Below are positions 1 to 24,216 of a stretch of 64,000 bases of DNA, piece by piece. The DNA is from Sceloporus undulatus. Its lineage: Eukaryota > Chordata > Lepidosauria > Squamata > Phrynosomatidae. Where the stretch lies: NCBI RefSeq assembly GCF_019175285.1, contig NC_056528.1, positions 43,831,090-43,895,089 on the forward strand, in the 5' to 3' direction. Each line of letters opens with the position of its first letter. The stretch's first letter is position 1. The notes under the pieces are model-generated. The model saw nothing but the letters and a program-made list of their open reading frames with translations. It searched no databases and was not told the origin of the DNA. A program made the position numbers and the translations under genes.

Positions 1-2475
1 GAGTCACTCCCAGAACCCTCTCAATACAGCATGTGGAGAACAAGAAGGGTCACCCACTTCCCTGCTCAGTGCTTTGTCCCATAAACAGTCAATCTGTCCC
101 TACCAGGGCAAGAATCTCATACTTCTGGTTCAAGCACTTTTGAAATAGCAACTGTGTGGTTGTGCTCTCAGACACCTGCCAATTGCAGCACCAGGAAAGG
201 CAAAAAAGGAGGATGAACCATTAAGATCATAAATATGTCTTAGTAAATTTCATAGAGTACACTCATAGTGAAAGCCATAAACTGAATGTTCAGAGGAGCA
301 AAGCTCCTTTTTTAAAATTATGTATTTCTGCCTCATTTTAGATTTTTCAGTTTCCTTATTTGATCTCTGCTCCTCCTGTAAAAAGGGTGTGTGTGCGGGA
401 CTGAAGTGATTTAACATCCCCTTTCAAAGTATGTACAGTCATTTGAATGTTTGGACTAAGCCAAATTAAGTCCAACTGTGAAAACTCTTGGAGACCAGGG
501 GAGGTGCTACACTTCTTACAGTTGAGGCAAATGATGAAGGGAAGAAACAATTCAGTCAGGACATAGCATGACCCCTTTCAGCACCTGCATGCTGTATTCT
601 GTAGAAATGATTATGGCATAGTCTCATGACTTAGGATAGCTCATGTTATATGCAAGAAAACTGCATCATCATTTCTCCCCCCAAAATTAGGAGTGACTTT
701 GTTCCACTGTTACACTTCCTTCCCTTCGCCCACAAGCACAACTCAAAGCGGGGACTCCTCAAACAGCTATCCACCTCTAACACAAGATTATTTTGTATAC
801 CTCGAAGTGACGGTGAAGGGAAGCAAGCTTGACATGCAATGAGCCACATATTTTTGAGGCTACCCACCCATAAAATCTGGTGGTGTGCAGCAGGGACCTT
901 TGGTTGAGTCTATTACAGGAAAAACAAGCAGCAATAAAGTATGTTAAAATACTATGTGATTTCTGTGTTTTTTCATCATACACCATGGATGCCAAACCTA
1001 TGGCACACATGCCAGAGGTGGCACTCAGAGCCCTCTCTGTGGACACATGTGCCATCGCCCCAGCACAGAGTTTGCCAGAGTTTGTTACCAGAAAGACTGA
1101 GGGACATGGCACTTTGCAATAAATAAGTGGGTTTTGGGTTGCAGTTTAGGCACTTGGCCCGTAAAAGGTTTACCATCACTGCTCTAGTTTGAAATTTAAA
1201 AGCTAAATTTGAACGGAAATGTAGCCAAGCATAAGAAGAATACCACTTAGTGAATATTACCCACTGCATACTTTAACCTGGGCCCTTCCACGGTCATGTA
1301 TTCCATCTAGGAAACTGCATCCTGCCACCAGAAGGTTTACCTGTCCCCCGTATAACATATATTTTATACCATGTCACCTTGGGCATGTGACAGTCAAAAT
1401 GTAAAACCGGCAAAATGACAGCAGAGTAATTCATTGAGCAAAGCTGCATAAGTTAAACCACTAACAACCAAGCTGTAAATTTCATGGCCTGCCTACAGCT
1501 TTTGTGGTGGTTCAAAAACCCAACAATCAAACAATTAGATTTGCAATCTTTTAATGTAAAAAAGTAACAACTTTTTAAAATCAACTTTGGTACACTGGTC
1601 TAAAAATGGGAGGAGAAAATAATGATTTGCATTACCCCAAAACACAAGAGCAATGTGCACAGCTCCCAACATGAATATGTGACCAAAAGCATACAGATTT
1701 CGACTTTCTCAAGACTTCTGCCTCAAGATGTTTTCCCCCACTATTCTCTTGGGATGGCACATGTGGCTAATGTCCCTTTTAAGATAGGAAATGTTCTGAA
1801 AAACTTAGACCACACAAAGAAAAGTTGAGCTTGTAAAGAACAGGTTAGGGAAATAAGACCATCAGCAGACTCAGAACGAAAACCTCGTTTTTGTAAAACA
1901 AAACTGCCATTTGTTTTTTAAAAATGCCAGAAGGAAGTGGTGCCCTAAGACTCTTGTATCTGAATTTACTCACTGAAGAGTCAAGGCAAGTACAAGGGAT
2001 GGGAATACAAAATTAAGTACCTGATCATGCAGCCACTGTGTAAAAACCAGCAACATTTTCACCTTCTCTTCAGCTGCATGAGCAGACAAGTGAAGCGGTC
2101 ATTCAGCGGCTTTCAGATATTCAAGCAGAATATCACAACAAAAAGATAATGGCAGGAGAGATGGAGATCTTCTACATGTGCCAAGATCAAGGGCGACGTT
2201 GCATTTTTCCCAGACAGAAATCTTGCAAGCTCATAGAAACTACTCATAGAGAAGTCCTTGAGGGCCAAGTAGTTTTGTTGCCCCGTTACCTCCAACTATC
2301 CTTAGAACAGGACAAAGGAGGACTTGCCATATCACCCTGCAAGCAGTACATTATTTTTTTTGCACAGCAATTAGGACAGGTCTCTGCTCACTGATCCACT
2401 CTGTACTTTCTTTCAGTCTGTTGCACTCCCTTATTCAAGTGATCCAGGCTGCTTGCTCTGGATACATCTGTCTGG
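1..2475. other. DKC1 3' UTR and downstream flank
   Basis: No protein-coding exon is supported here. Transcription of DKC1 enters from the right on the minus strand after its stop at 2476, so part of this stretch is its 3' UTR. The first plausible minus-strand polyadenylation signal I see is an ATTAAA at 1550-1555, which is weak evidence. A hAT-like MITE lies at 983-1181. The rest is AT-rich unique-looking sequence. In human the next gene would be MPP1 in tail-to-tail orientation, but I recognise no MPP1 exon. Confidence 0.5.
983..1181. mobile_element. hAT-type MITE
   Basis: The left end reads CCATGGATGCCAAACC and the right end reads GGTTTACCATCACTG, which are imperfect inverted repeats of a CAGTGATGGCAAACC-type hAT terminus. 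A second member, with a recognisable 8-bp target duplication, is at 44999-45454. No transposase is present, so this is a non-autonomous copy. Confidence 0.6.
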
Positions 2476-15068
<12,593 letters not shown>

Positions 15069-15543
15069 CTTGCCTCCGCCACGCGCTGCTCCAGAGAGAG
15101 AGAGAGACACGCGCCTCGGCACGACGCTCGCGACGCAAGGGAACGCCACGCCCACTTCCGGGCCCCGTCCCGACATGCAACGCCGCGCAAACCCGGAAGT
15201 AGGGGGAGAGACAAAATGGCGGCCGCCGGAAGCCTCTACTTCCGCTAAAAAAACCAAGCAGTCTCATGAGGAGGCGGGGTTATAGAGACGGGAGGGCCTA
15301 GTGAGGAGGCGGGGCTAAGGCCACGTTTCTATAGAGATGAAAGTGAGGAGGCGGGGCTACAGGTGTGTTCTAAAGAGACGGGAGGGCTAGCTTTTTAGAG
15401 ACTGGGGAGGCGGAGCTAAGGGCGCGTTTCCATAGAGACCTGGTCCTAGGCTTAGACATCCTGGTCATCGACGCGCCTCCGTCACTTCCTGTCCAGCCCG
15501 GAAGCCGCGCTTGTGGCTGTCTCCTGAGGGAAGAAGAAGGAGG
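15069..15543. promoter_or_regulatory. Divergent CpG-rich promoter of DKC1 and F8A1
   Basis: The 475 bp between the two start codons is GC-rich. It holds several ETS-type CCGGAAGT/ACTTCCGG sites (near 15153-15162, 15192-15201 and about 15238), a YY1-like AAAATGGCGGC near 15213, and a matching AAGATGGCGG at the DKC1 start. Four degenerate units each centred on GAGGCGGGGCT or a variant (Sp1-type GC box) lie at about 15270, 15305, 15347 and 15406. Each is followed by a TAGAGAC-like stretch. No TATA box is evident. Such a layout is typical of housekeeping bidirectional promoters. The factors are inferred from motifs only. Confidence 0.75.
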
Positions 15544-16578
15544 ATGCTGTCTGTGCCGGGCTCCGGTCCGAGCTTCGGCTCCGGGGAAGGCGTCTCCGGC
15601 GGCGGCGGTTCCGGCGGCGGGGGCGGGGACTTCCTGACGCGCTACCGCCTTGTCTCGGCCAAGCTCCGGCGCCGTTTCCTACGGAAGCCGAACGTGTCCG
15701 AAGCGTCGGAGCAGTTCTCTCAGCTGGCGCGGGAGCTGCGTTGCCAGGAGAGCCTTCCGTACGCGGCGTGGTGCCATCTGGCGGTGGCCCGCTGCGCGCA
15801 GAGCCTGGGGCAGGCGTCGGGGGAGGCGGCGGCGCTGGGCGAGGCGGCGCGGCTGTGGCTGCGGCAGGAGCGGGAGGCGCGGCTGCGTCAGGGCCCCTCG
15901 GGGCTGGGGCTGGCCGAGCACCTGCCGGCCGCCCAGAGCTGCGTGGCCTTCGCCGCCCGCCTCCGCCTGGATCTGGGGCAGCCCGCCTTGGCCGCGGGGC
16001 TCTGGCTGGAGCTGGGCGAGGAGCTACGCGCCGCCGGGGAGCCCGCCCAGGCCCTGCCCGCCCTCCTCCGCGCCGCCGACCTGCTGGCTCTGGCCCGGCT
16101 GCCCCTGGAGGCCCTGCGCTGCCTGAGGGACGCCGCCTCCTGCCTGCTGCTGGGCAGAGACCACGACGGGGCCCTGGAGGTCCTCACCCGCGCCCAGAGC
16201 CTGGCCCAAGGCGGCGCCGCTTCCTCCTCCTCCTCCGCGGCCCAGCTGCCTGGAGCCTTCCTGGAGGAGCTGCTCCACTGCGAAGTCAGCCGCGTGCTCC
16301 TGCTGCTCCTGCTCCAGCCGCCGCCCTCCAAGCTGCTCCCGGAACACGCCCGGACCCTGGAGAAGTACTCCTGGGAGGCCCTGGACGCCTCCCCCGGCTA
16401 CGTCCCTCCCGAGCTCTTCCTGCTGCTCCAGTCGGCCGTCATGGCTTCCCAGGAGAAGGACGCCCAGGCCCTGCAGGCCCTCCAGAAGGAGCTCTGGCCC
16501 CTGCTCAGCCCAGAGCAGAACCACATCCTCCACCTGGTCCTGCAGGAGATGGCCAGCCCCTCCGGACACGGCTTCTAG
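15544..16578 (+). CDS. F8A1: Huntingtin-associated 40-kDa protein HAP40 (intronless)
   Basis: HAP40 binds and stabilises huntingtin and is linked to RAB5 effector recruitment on early endosomes. The single exon encodes 344 aa. A glycine-rich leader (about 15-28) is followed by [37 protein letters not shown], a leucine/alanine-rich helical repeat region of TPR type, and the hallmark C terminus with [29 protein letters not shown] and [18 protein letters not shown]. All match human F8A1 closely. I chose ATG 15544 because the upstream in-frame codon at 15511 is only TTG. The gene is strongly GC-rich. In human, F8A1 lies inside intron 22 of F8. Here it stands free, head to head with DKC1. Confidence 0.95.
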   Translation: MLSVPGSGPSFGSGEGVSGGGGSGGGGGDFLTRYRLVSAKLRRRFLRKPNVSEASEQFSQLARELRCQESLPYAAWCHLAVARCAQSLGQASGEAAALGEAARLWLRQEREARLRQGPSGLGLAEHLPAAQSCVAFAARLRLDLGQPALAAGLWLELGEELRAAGEPAQALPALLRAADLLALARLPLEALRCLRDAASCLLLGRDHDGALEVLTRAQSLAQGGAASSSSSAAQLPGAFLEELLHCEVSRVLLLLLLQPPPSKLLPEHARTLEKYSWEALDASPGYVPPELFLLLQSAVMASQEKDAQALQALQKELWPLLSPEQNHILHLVLQEMASPSGHGF

Positions 16579-16690
16579 CCCATCCCTCGCCAGGAGACTC
16601 TCCTCAGTCAGTCCACCAATCGCTTTATTACAGCCAAAGAACAGCAAAAGGGTTCCCATTTGGAAGCTGGGGAAGCGTAGCTCCATGACA

Positions 16691-16892
16691 CACTGCAGAA
16701 ATAATCCAGTTTGGGACTGCTTTAACTGCCCTGGTTCAATGCTAGGGAATCCTGGGAATTGTAGTTTATTGTGGCACCAGAGCTCTCTGACAGAGAAGGC
16801 TAAATGTCTCACAAAACTACAGTTCCCAGGATTCCTTACCATTGAACCAGGGCAACTTAAAGCAGTCTCAAACTAGGTTATTTTTGCAGTGT
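16691..16892. mobile_element. Palindromic MITE, CACTGCAGAAATAATCC family
   Basis: The ends CACTGCAGAAATAATCCAG and TTTTTGCAGTGTG face each other. Facing inner arms carry GGAATCCTGGGAATTGTAGT and ACTACAGTTCCCAGGATTCC. Other copies are at 47698-47899 and 53783-53980, with a fragment at 14611-14699. It would lie in the F8A1 3' UTR if the 17416 signal is used. Confidence 0.75.
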
Positions 16893-17415
16893 GTTTTGGA
16901 CCATCGTCAAAGTTCAACTGACAGCGTTCCTCACTATTGACTGGTAGCAAGGAGATCTGGGAAGCGTAGCTCAGCAACATCTGGATGGCTGCACCTTTCC
17001 TACATGTGCCAAAAGGGCTCATTTCTGCCATCTGTGGGATCCTTTCTTTCCATGGACATCACTCAGAACTTGAGAAAACCACAAGAGAGGCTGCCCAAGA
17101 ACTTGTAATGTTAATCTGAGGCTCCCTCTTCATACTTCACTGAACTTCATCCCTCCTCAGAAAAGACTTCTGTATCCCATTGCAATGCGGCATCAAAGCT
17201 GTTACAAGTCAATCAGAATGCTTCCTTTATTTTAGTGACCAGGAATATGCATCACTCTGAATATTGTTTGGCTGAACTTTCAGCCCAGTTCCTATGGAAA
17301 AACACCTTTGGCTTTTCTAGTTAAAGCAGAAGACTGTTGAAATCCAGCAACGTTTTGGTTGGGAGTGTTATCCATAACAGTTTGGACAACTTATTTTTCA
17401 GAAGGACAGACTCCA

Positions 17416-17421
17416 AATAAA
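17416..17421 (+). terminator. Candidate F8A1 polyadenylation signal
   Basis: This is the first AATAAA downstream of the F8A1 stop. There is no transcript evidence. Confidence 0.35.
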
Positions 17422-20400
17422 TATATAACATTCTCCCTTGCATTACATTACTGTACTTGTAAAGACTGTTTATAACAGATGTAAGCAAAAACAAACAAAA
17501 ATGCTTGTAATTGCTCTAAAGTCATTGTGGAGATTTTAAAAACACATTTCTTTGTTTTCTTTGAAAATATCCTTGAGTGGTTACAGCTCTACTAGAAGGT
17601 GTCTTCTTCTATTAGTTTCCTGCTGGACAAGAAATGCAGCCAGTTCTCTCATTGCTTCAGTCCAGGTTGGTTAGCTGTGTCCCTCCAGATGTTACTGGAC
17701 TTCAACACATGATCCCTTGCCATTTGCTCTGCTGGCTTGGGTTGATGGGAATTGTAGGCCAAACACTGGAGAGCCACTGTTGCCCAGCACTTCATTTGTG
17801 TGTTGGATGAGAAGTAGCTACTATAAACTGCTTAATGCTTCTCTGGTTGAAATAAAGTGGGAAGAAGTTATGAAAACAAGTTGCTGCATTGAAGGGATGG
17901 GCAGTTGGTAGGATTTCAGGGGGCAGTTGGCCCTTCCATGGACCTCACCAGGACAGACATTCCTTGGGGAGAGGAAACCACCCAAATGGTAAATGTCCCT
18001 CCCAGAAGCCCCAAAGTTTCCCATTTAAATGTAATTTTCCTTCAGCTTTTCCTTTCGCCTGTTTTAGGTCCGAAAGAGCATTTGGGAAACAGGAAGCAAT
18101 ATCTTGGTCATTTTGTGCTTCAGCAAAAAAAAATCTTTTTGGCTTAAAACAGGTTCCAGTAGAGTGAAATGGTGTGTAAATGGCCAATTGTGTCTCCTGT
18201 CTTCTAAAGGTAAAGGTAAAAAAGGGTAAGGTACCTTTTTACCTTTAGCAACCCTGTCACTACGGAGTACACTTAGCACTGTAGCATGGTCTTCAGTGAC
18301 GTTTCTAAAGAATCCTGTTTGCACACACAAATCCTGGGCTTAGGTCTTTTCTTTGTGGCTCTTTAGCTTCAGTGGTGGAACAAAAACACTAGGAAGAGGC
18401 AATGTAGACTAGGAAGGCATTTCCGATGAATGATTTTACTCACTGGTAATGCTTCCTAAATAGAAGCAAATACACTTTTTCTCTGCTTACACTTCCATTG
18501 CAAGTATCTTCACAAATTAAAAGTGGTAGAAATGATTTCTCATTCTGTAACAAGGGATATACATGATTTAGCCAATGTAGACCTGATATCTTTGTGGCAA
18601 TTTGGTGTTTTAACAACTCGGATGAGGAGGGGGGAGTCCAGCTTTGCAGTGAGAGGCATGAGCCAGGCTCCAGTAGCAGCAGTGACACTGGCTGAGGAAA
18701 GAGCAACAGGAATACTTCAGCTTTCCTCAGTCAAGTAGCATGAAGAGAGTTCAGGAGTAAATGCAAAATAAAGGCCTTTTGTATTTCATCTTCAGTTGAG
18801 CAGACTTCTTACAAATGGCAGACATTAAACACGATGTCTGAGATCACTATGATGGATAAATGGTCGCCAAAGAGGAGATTGCTAAGGGAAAGTAGCCCAC
18901 TGAAGGATGTCTGTGAGGAGAAATGTGCATGTGTACATCTTTATACCCATTTACTTGAAAATCAGTGGTGCTGAAAGGCTAACAGTTTTTAGCAATTGCT
19001 ATTGTTAATGGTTCAAATAGTGGCTTGTTTAAAGATCTAATAACTTAGGTGTTAATAGCTGCAAGACTGAGATGCTAAGCACTGGGGGGGAAAGCATACT
19101 GTTCCTGAACTTAACTGTACCAAATAAGCTGCCATCAAAAAGGGTTTTGTTTTAAATTGCTTTATGTGAACACATTAATGAATTGTTCCATGGATGTTTA
19201 GGTTTGTTGTGTTGCTTTACTGACTTGGTTAAAACACATCAAAATATCTCTTTAAAATACATTCTAGAGTTTGTAGGGATTAAATTGGAACTTGTTTTTT
19301 TTTTCAGTGCAAAGAATGGAGGACAGTCAGCATAAAAATGAGAAGAAATAAAGCAGTTTCTTTGGATAAACTGCTTGTACCTTGGATTTTTAAAATAGCT
19401 TTTGTAGTGTTGAGCAAGGATAGGCAACTTATGGCCTTCCAGCTGTTACTGGCCAGCAACAGCCATCAACCCTAGCCAGCATAGCCCACCTCTGCTGAAG
19501 AGACAGTGATTATTCCTTTCCCCTTGGCATGTCTGGAATTATTCCAGATATGAATAATAAGTAATAATAAAAAGGAATAGTATAATTTAGCATTTATTCA
19601 TTTATATCCTGCCTTTTGCCCAGTGTTGGGGTTTAAGGAGACTTACAAATTTAAAACGAATACAGTCAAAAGCACTCATAGAGTTATGGTCAAGATGCAA
19701 TTAAATAATAGTGTTAATCCTGTTTCCATGAACAAGGGAGGCACCTTAGCAAGAACGCCTAAGATTGCAAAAATGTTATGTTCCTCCTCTCTTCCATCCA
19801 AGCCATTGCTGTGTTGTGAGGAAGAGAAGCTGCGGACTTTGTCTTTGAAACAGACGCTCCATACCTTCGTTCTAGAAGGCAAGGAGAACATTACACTTCA
19901 GTCTGAAAGTGGAAATGAATGCACCAGTAGCTGATCTTTACTAGAACTTCTGCCTGATGTTTAGCTCTCTATACTATACCCACAATAGAAAAGCAATTGT
20001 GCCTCCTTCTAACAGGACACCTTTATATATCTCCAGTCCACAGGAGGAAAAAAGCTTTAGACAAAGTACATTTTGCCAACCCTCCACTTCCCTCGAAACT
20101 ACATATAAACAGTCATGGTCTGCCATATGTGGCCTCATGCTACATTTTTCTGCTGCTGTACAGGTATCTCGCACCCGTACACCAAGCAATGTGATAATCC
20201 ATTTTGCTCACTGCCTCTGTCTCAAGCCCAACCTTCTCCCTTTCTCTCTCCTTAGTGAACGTATTTTGTAATGGTATCTTCCTCCTTTGCTTTGTCTCTG
20301 ACTGTCCCATTCTCTGTGGCCCAGAGTCTCCAGTGATGTGTGCAACAAATAGATGTATGTGGATAAAATTTGCAGGTGCTTCTCATATCTTTGATGTGAG

Positions 20401-22695
20401 CCATGTGCATAGATGCTTCCTTCCTTTCACCATTCCTCCTTCAACCTCAAATCTTCCAGATGATCATCGTTACGGAAATGGCTTGGGGAAGTTCTCATGA
20501 GTTATCACTCTCCTCTGCAATGGAGGAGTGTGTTTATTCTTCTCAGAAAGGAGTGTCAGCACATCTTGGTAGAGACCAAGTGAAAACCATTTGTGCCTCT
20601 GCTAACTGGATGGCAAACAAAACCAAACATGCAAGAAATAGGAGGCAGTAAATCATGACAGCATTAAAAGCACTGGGCACAGATAAACGGGACCCTTCTC
20701 CCCAAAAACAGATGATGGTAATTGGGGTACTTTTGGCCCAGTGTGAAGTCAGGGTGACCCCAAAGTGGTAATGGGTTGAAAAGAAAAACTCATCTGAGCA
20801 GTTTGGCAATACTGGAGGCAGAGAAAAGGGACAGATGCCATTGACTATGGTAGCCATGCACTATCTGCTGTCTTGGAAAGCGGTTTGGTCACTACTGTTC
20901 TGCCTTCCTCTTTGCAAGACGCAAGGTGACATCTCCCTAGTTTGGGTAGATGTGAGATAGTTGTTGCTCCCACATAATGTATCCTGTTTACTGGCCATAC
21001 AATGTGTTCAGTTCATCTTTCTTACAGTCATAGATCAGCACAAGCCATAGTGACATGAAGCCAGTCGCATGGGTTAACAGTGTTGGCTGTAATGGAGGCA
21101 AGTGTCAGGAATTGTACTAATGCTCTGCCCAGAGCGAGGGACATTTACGCTGCTGTGAAAGAAGCAGAGAGGTGGCTTCCTGTTGGAAAGTCTAGCTTTT
21201 GGATGTAGGTCTGGTTCATAGAAGAAATAGTTATAATTTAATACTGGTGTAAAATTGGAAACATTTTAGAATTTGTTATGGGAACCAAAATATTAATTCG
21301 GAAAGACAAGGATTATCCCACTATTCAATCCCACGACTGACAACAGTATTGAAGATGCACCTAAATGGGTCTATCCGTTTCCTGACAACGAAATTCAAGA
21401 AACGGTTCTTTATTACTGTGACCAAGTCACTTTCCTGTCATGATCTAGAGACATTTAATCTACTAACCTGATCTAGTTGTGAAAAACCACAAGGGATCTG
21501 ATGACTAAAAGACAACCAGAACGGATGGGGTTTCTTAAGAGAAGGAACTGCTAAAAGCACAATCACAAAAAAGTCAATCGAAGATAAGAAAGAAAACTAG
21601 TGAGAAGTTAGGAAGGAACAGGAAAGTGTTTAGATGGTGTGAGAAGGTGACAAGAAGGTCTGTGAAAGTGTTGAGAAGACAGGTCAAGATAGGAAGATAC
21701 ACAAACATATTGATAGGTAAAAACATAAGGAATGAGTGGATAGAGTACAGTAGTTGGAAAGAGAAAGGAAGGCGGCTAAGGAAAGGATAATGGAGAAAGG
21801 AAAGATATACGAAATAGAAGGTAGTAGGGGGAAATATGTAATCATAATGAAATAGATATAAGGTATAAGGAAGAGGAAAATATATGATGTGCAAAATATT
21901 GGAGAAATATGGGAAGATGAAATATGGAAAAATGAATAATAGATATTTGAATAGTGTGGATAAGAGTATGTAGCTGAATATGCAACCATGTATTGTATAT
22001 AGGTATTTCTACCCAGTTAAATTAAATGTTTAGATATTTTTAAAACAACAACAACAACCAAGAAATCAATGGAAGAAGAAAAATGGGAAAGAGCTGAAAA
22101 AGTTGATGTGGCTCCACAGTAAACTCGAGGTGGAAGTGTAAAGAAAAAAAGAGCACGCATAAAGAATGGAAGGAAAGACAAATCACCAAGAAGAATACAG
22201 ATACGTAACTCAGGCTTGCAGGAATAGTGTAAAGAAAATAAAATCTCAAAATGGGGTGAGACTGGCTGAGTAAGCAAAGAGTAGCAGAAAGGGGTTTTTC
22301 AGATACTATATATATTCTAAGTTGCGTTCTGTTGCCTTCATTCAACAGCCTACTCCCAAATCCATATGTCCAGCCTCTGAGCTACTTCTGTTTTAAAGTA
22401 AGCAGAAAGAAGGCAGTTTCATTTCTGTTCTCTTCCCACAACAACAGCAGAAGCTTTATTGTTGTGAGAAGTTCCACGTATCAAACCACATTTTTGGTGA
22501 CAGAGCGGTAATTTGACATTTGAGAAAGGAAGTGAAGTGTGCTTCAGGAAATCCTGGCATAAGGTTTTAAAAGGGGTGGCGAAGCCAAGTACAGTACTGA
22601 ATCCAGTCCCTGGTGAGTTGACCATTGAGGAGCTGGTAAGTGAAAGAGCTTCATGGTACTTATATGAAATGAAACCAGTACTGTATTTTTTAGAT

Positions 22696-22887
22696 TAGGG
22701 TTTCCCAGCCAGAGTCCCCTGGAACTGTAGGGTTCTGCAAGAAGTTGCTTGCAGTTCTATGATAAAGCATAATTTGGGGGGGGGGTGCTATTTTAAAAGG
22801 AGCAGATGTAATAATTTTATGCATACGTTCTCATATAACAGAATTATTTAAATGGTTCCTCCAGGGTAAAACGGCTGAGAAAGGCTG
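22696..22887. mobile_element. hAT MITE with 8-bp target duplication
   Basis: The ends TAGGGTTTCCCAGCC and GGCTGAGAAAGGCTG are imperfect inverted repeats. The flanking octamers TTTTAGAT (22688-22695) and TTCTAGAT (22888-22895) agree at 7 of 8 positions, which fits a hAT insertion. A G-rich run occurs inside near 22777. Confidence 0.65.
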
Positions 22888-23137
22888 TTCTAGATTATGA
22901 TGGATGGGCTTTGGTTTGGGGAAGTCTTGGTTTCAATTATTAATTTAGTGACAAACTGAAAAACCATATGACCCTAAACCAGGTGTATAGTCGCTGTAGG
23001 TTCAAGTGGGGTAGCTCTCAATCGCAAACACTGAGCAGTACGCACACATTTATAGTTGGAGGAAATCAGGATTCAGACGTTGTAAATGATAAAACTGCTT
23101 TGAGTCTTATTGTGTTTGTTTCAGTATGTAGGGAAAT

Positions 23138-23325
23138 CTTGTAGCACCTTTGAGAATAACTGAAAGAAAGATGTTGGCAGCATGAGCTTTTTTAGACTTC
23201 AGTCTGCTTCCTCAGATGCATTTGGAGTTAGCAGACATGTGCCTGAGGAACTAGACTTAAGTCTACAAAAGCTCATGTTATCAACTTCTTTCTTTCAGTG
23301 AGTCTTGGAGGAGCTATATGATCTC
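23138..23325. mobile_element. Palindromic MITE, CTTGTAGCACCTTTGAGA family
   Basis: The left arm carries CTTGTAGCACCTTTGAGA, AACTGAAAGAAAG and GCATGAGC. The right arm carries facing AAAAGCTCATG, CTTCTTTCTTTCAGT and a decayed copy of the end. Partial copies are near 25548, 60735 and 62222. Confidence 0.65.
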
Positions 23326-23964
23326 TCTACATATTGATTCTACAGACTAACATGGCTATATCTTTGAATTCTACCACTGTGTTCGTTTCAGTAAGGGATA
23401 TATTTATATCACTTATATTTCCCCCATATACAGAGTATGACATATAGCCAAAATCGGAATATACCTGTCTGCATGGTAGTCTCTCTCTCCCTCCAAACTC
23501 TGCTGGACATTAGCCCTAAAGTTTGCATGCTTCAACATTCAAAAGCACAAGATTAAAGTAGGCAACCTAATTCAGCCGGGAAATTCATTGGATGATCTTG
23601 GCTCAGTCTCCTTTTCTCAGTTTAACCTACTTCACAAGACTGTTGCGACAACGGAGGGGAGGGACAAAGCCTTATTTGCTGCCATGAACTCATTGGGTGG
23701 AAGCTGGTACGTAGCTCAGGCTTAAAGACCTCACGGCCTGGATTATCTTCTCTGGTCTTTAGGACAAGAGTGGGGACTATCAAGGTGAGAGCTCTATTTC
23801 TCCCATGTCTCAGTTTGTGTCTTGTAATACAACTTGGGTCTATCTCCTGAGGCACCATAAGGGCTCATACTAGTTCTCAGATTTTGTGCTCAAATCTCAG
23901 GGACTGGGATCATCCTCACCTGGTAAACATAATGGTAACAAGCTAACTAACTAGGGCCTTAATA

Positions 23965-24135
23965 CAGTGAAGGCATCAGCTCTTGGTTCATCTTGGAAGC
24001 TAAGCAGGGTTAACTGCTTAGTAATTGGATAGGAGACCACCATGGAATGCTAAGACAGAAGGGTATATTTCAGAGGAAGGAATCAGGAAAAAAGTCTGAG
24101 TATTCTTCGCCTTAAAAAACCCTGTGAAAATTAAC
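23965..24135 (+). mobile_element. 5S rRNA-derived SINE, Sauria type
   Basis: The head contains TCTTGGAAGCTAAGCAGGGT and TTGGATAGGAGACC, the internal-promoter region of 5S rRNA. The body continues with CAGAGGAAGGAATC and GAGTATTCTTCGCCTTAA, as in 5S-headed squamate SINEs. A minus-strand copy at 40632-40868 shows the full tail. It ends about 80 bp before the receptor start codon. Confidence 0.75.
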
Positions 24136-24216
24136 CATAGCTCAAGAGATGAAGAGAGAAAGAGACACACACAACTCACTCACTCACTCTTTTCTACTTT
24201 TCTATTTTCCAGAGCT

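Larger units (their letters stand above)
16579..24216. other. F8A1 3' UTR and repeat-rich intergenic region
   Basis: The first AATAAA after the F8A1 stop is at 17416-17421, a possible polyadenylation signal about 840 nt downstream. MITEs lie at 16691-16892, 22696-22887 and 23138-23325, and a 5S-derived SINE at about 23965-24135. A LINE-type minus-strand 3' end is seen near 19575-19660 (facing TTTATATCCTGCC) and a small palindrome at 18206-18247. A purine-rich stretch runs from 21540 to 22270. Near 17680-17780 and 19420-19490 there are worn MITE-like CTCCAGATGTT and GATAGGCAACTTATGG motifs. I find no supported coding exon between F8A1 and the receptor. An untranslated 5' exon of the receptor may be hidden here. 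Confidence 0.55.

Noticed and set aside
1-2400. MPP1 exons expected downstream of DKC1 from human synteny
   Set aside because: No MPP1-like protein segment is recognisable on the plus strand.
15511-15543. N-terminal extension of F8A1 (11 extra residues)
   Set aside because: The first codon is TTG. The ATG at 15544 fits better and the extension has no counterpart in the human protein.
15741-16842. Long open frames overlapping F8A1 (315 aa plus strand, 272 aa minus strand)
   Set aside because: These are shadows of a GC-rich gene. Their composition is artefactual and they show no family motifs.
23965-24135. True 5S rRNA gene
   Set aside because: Only the internal-promoter part matches, with many changes, and a SINE body follows.
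24124-24216. 31-residue extension of the GPCR
   Set aside because: It starts with GTG, crosses a polypyrimidine tract and acceptor, and overlaps the end of a 5S-SINE.
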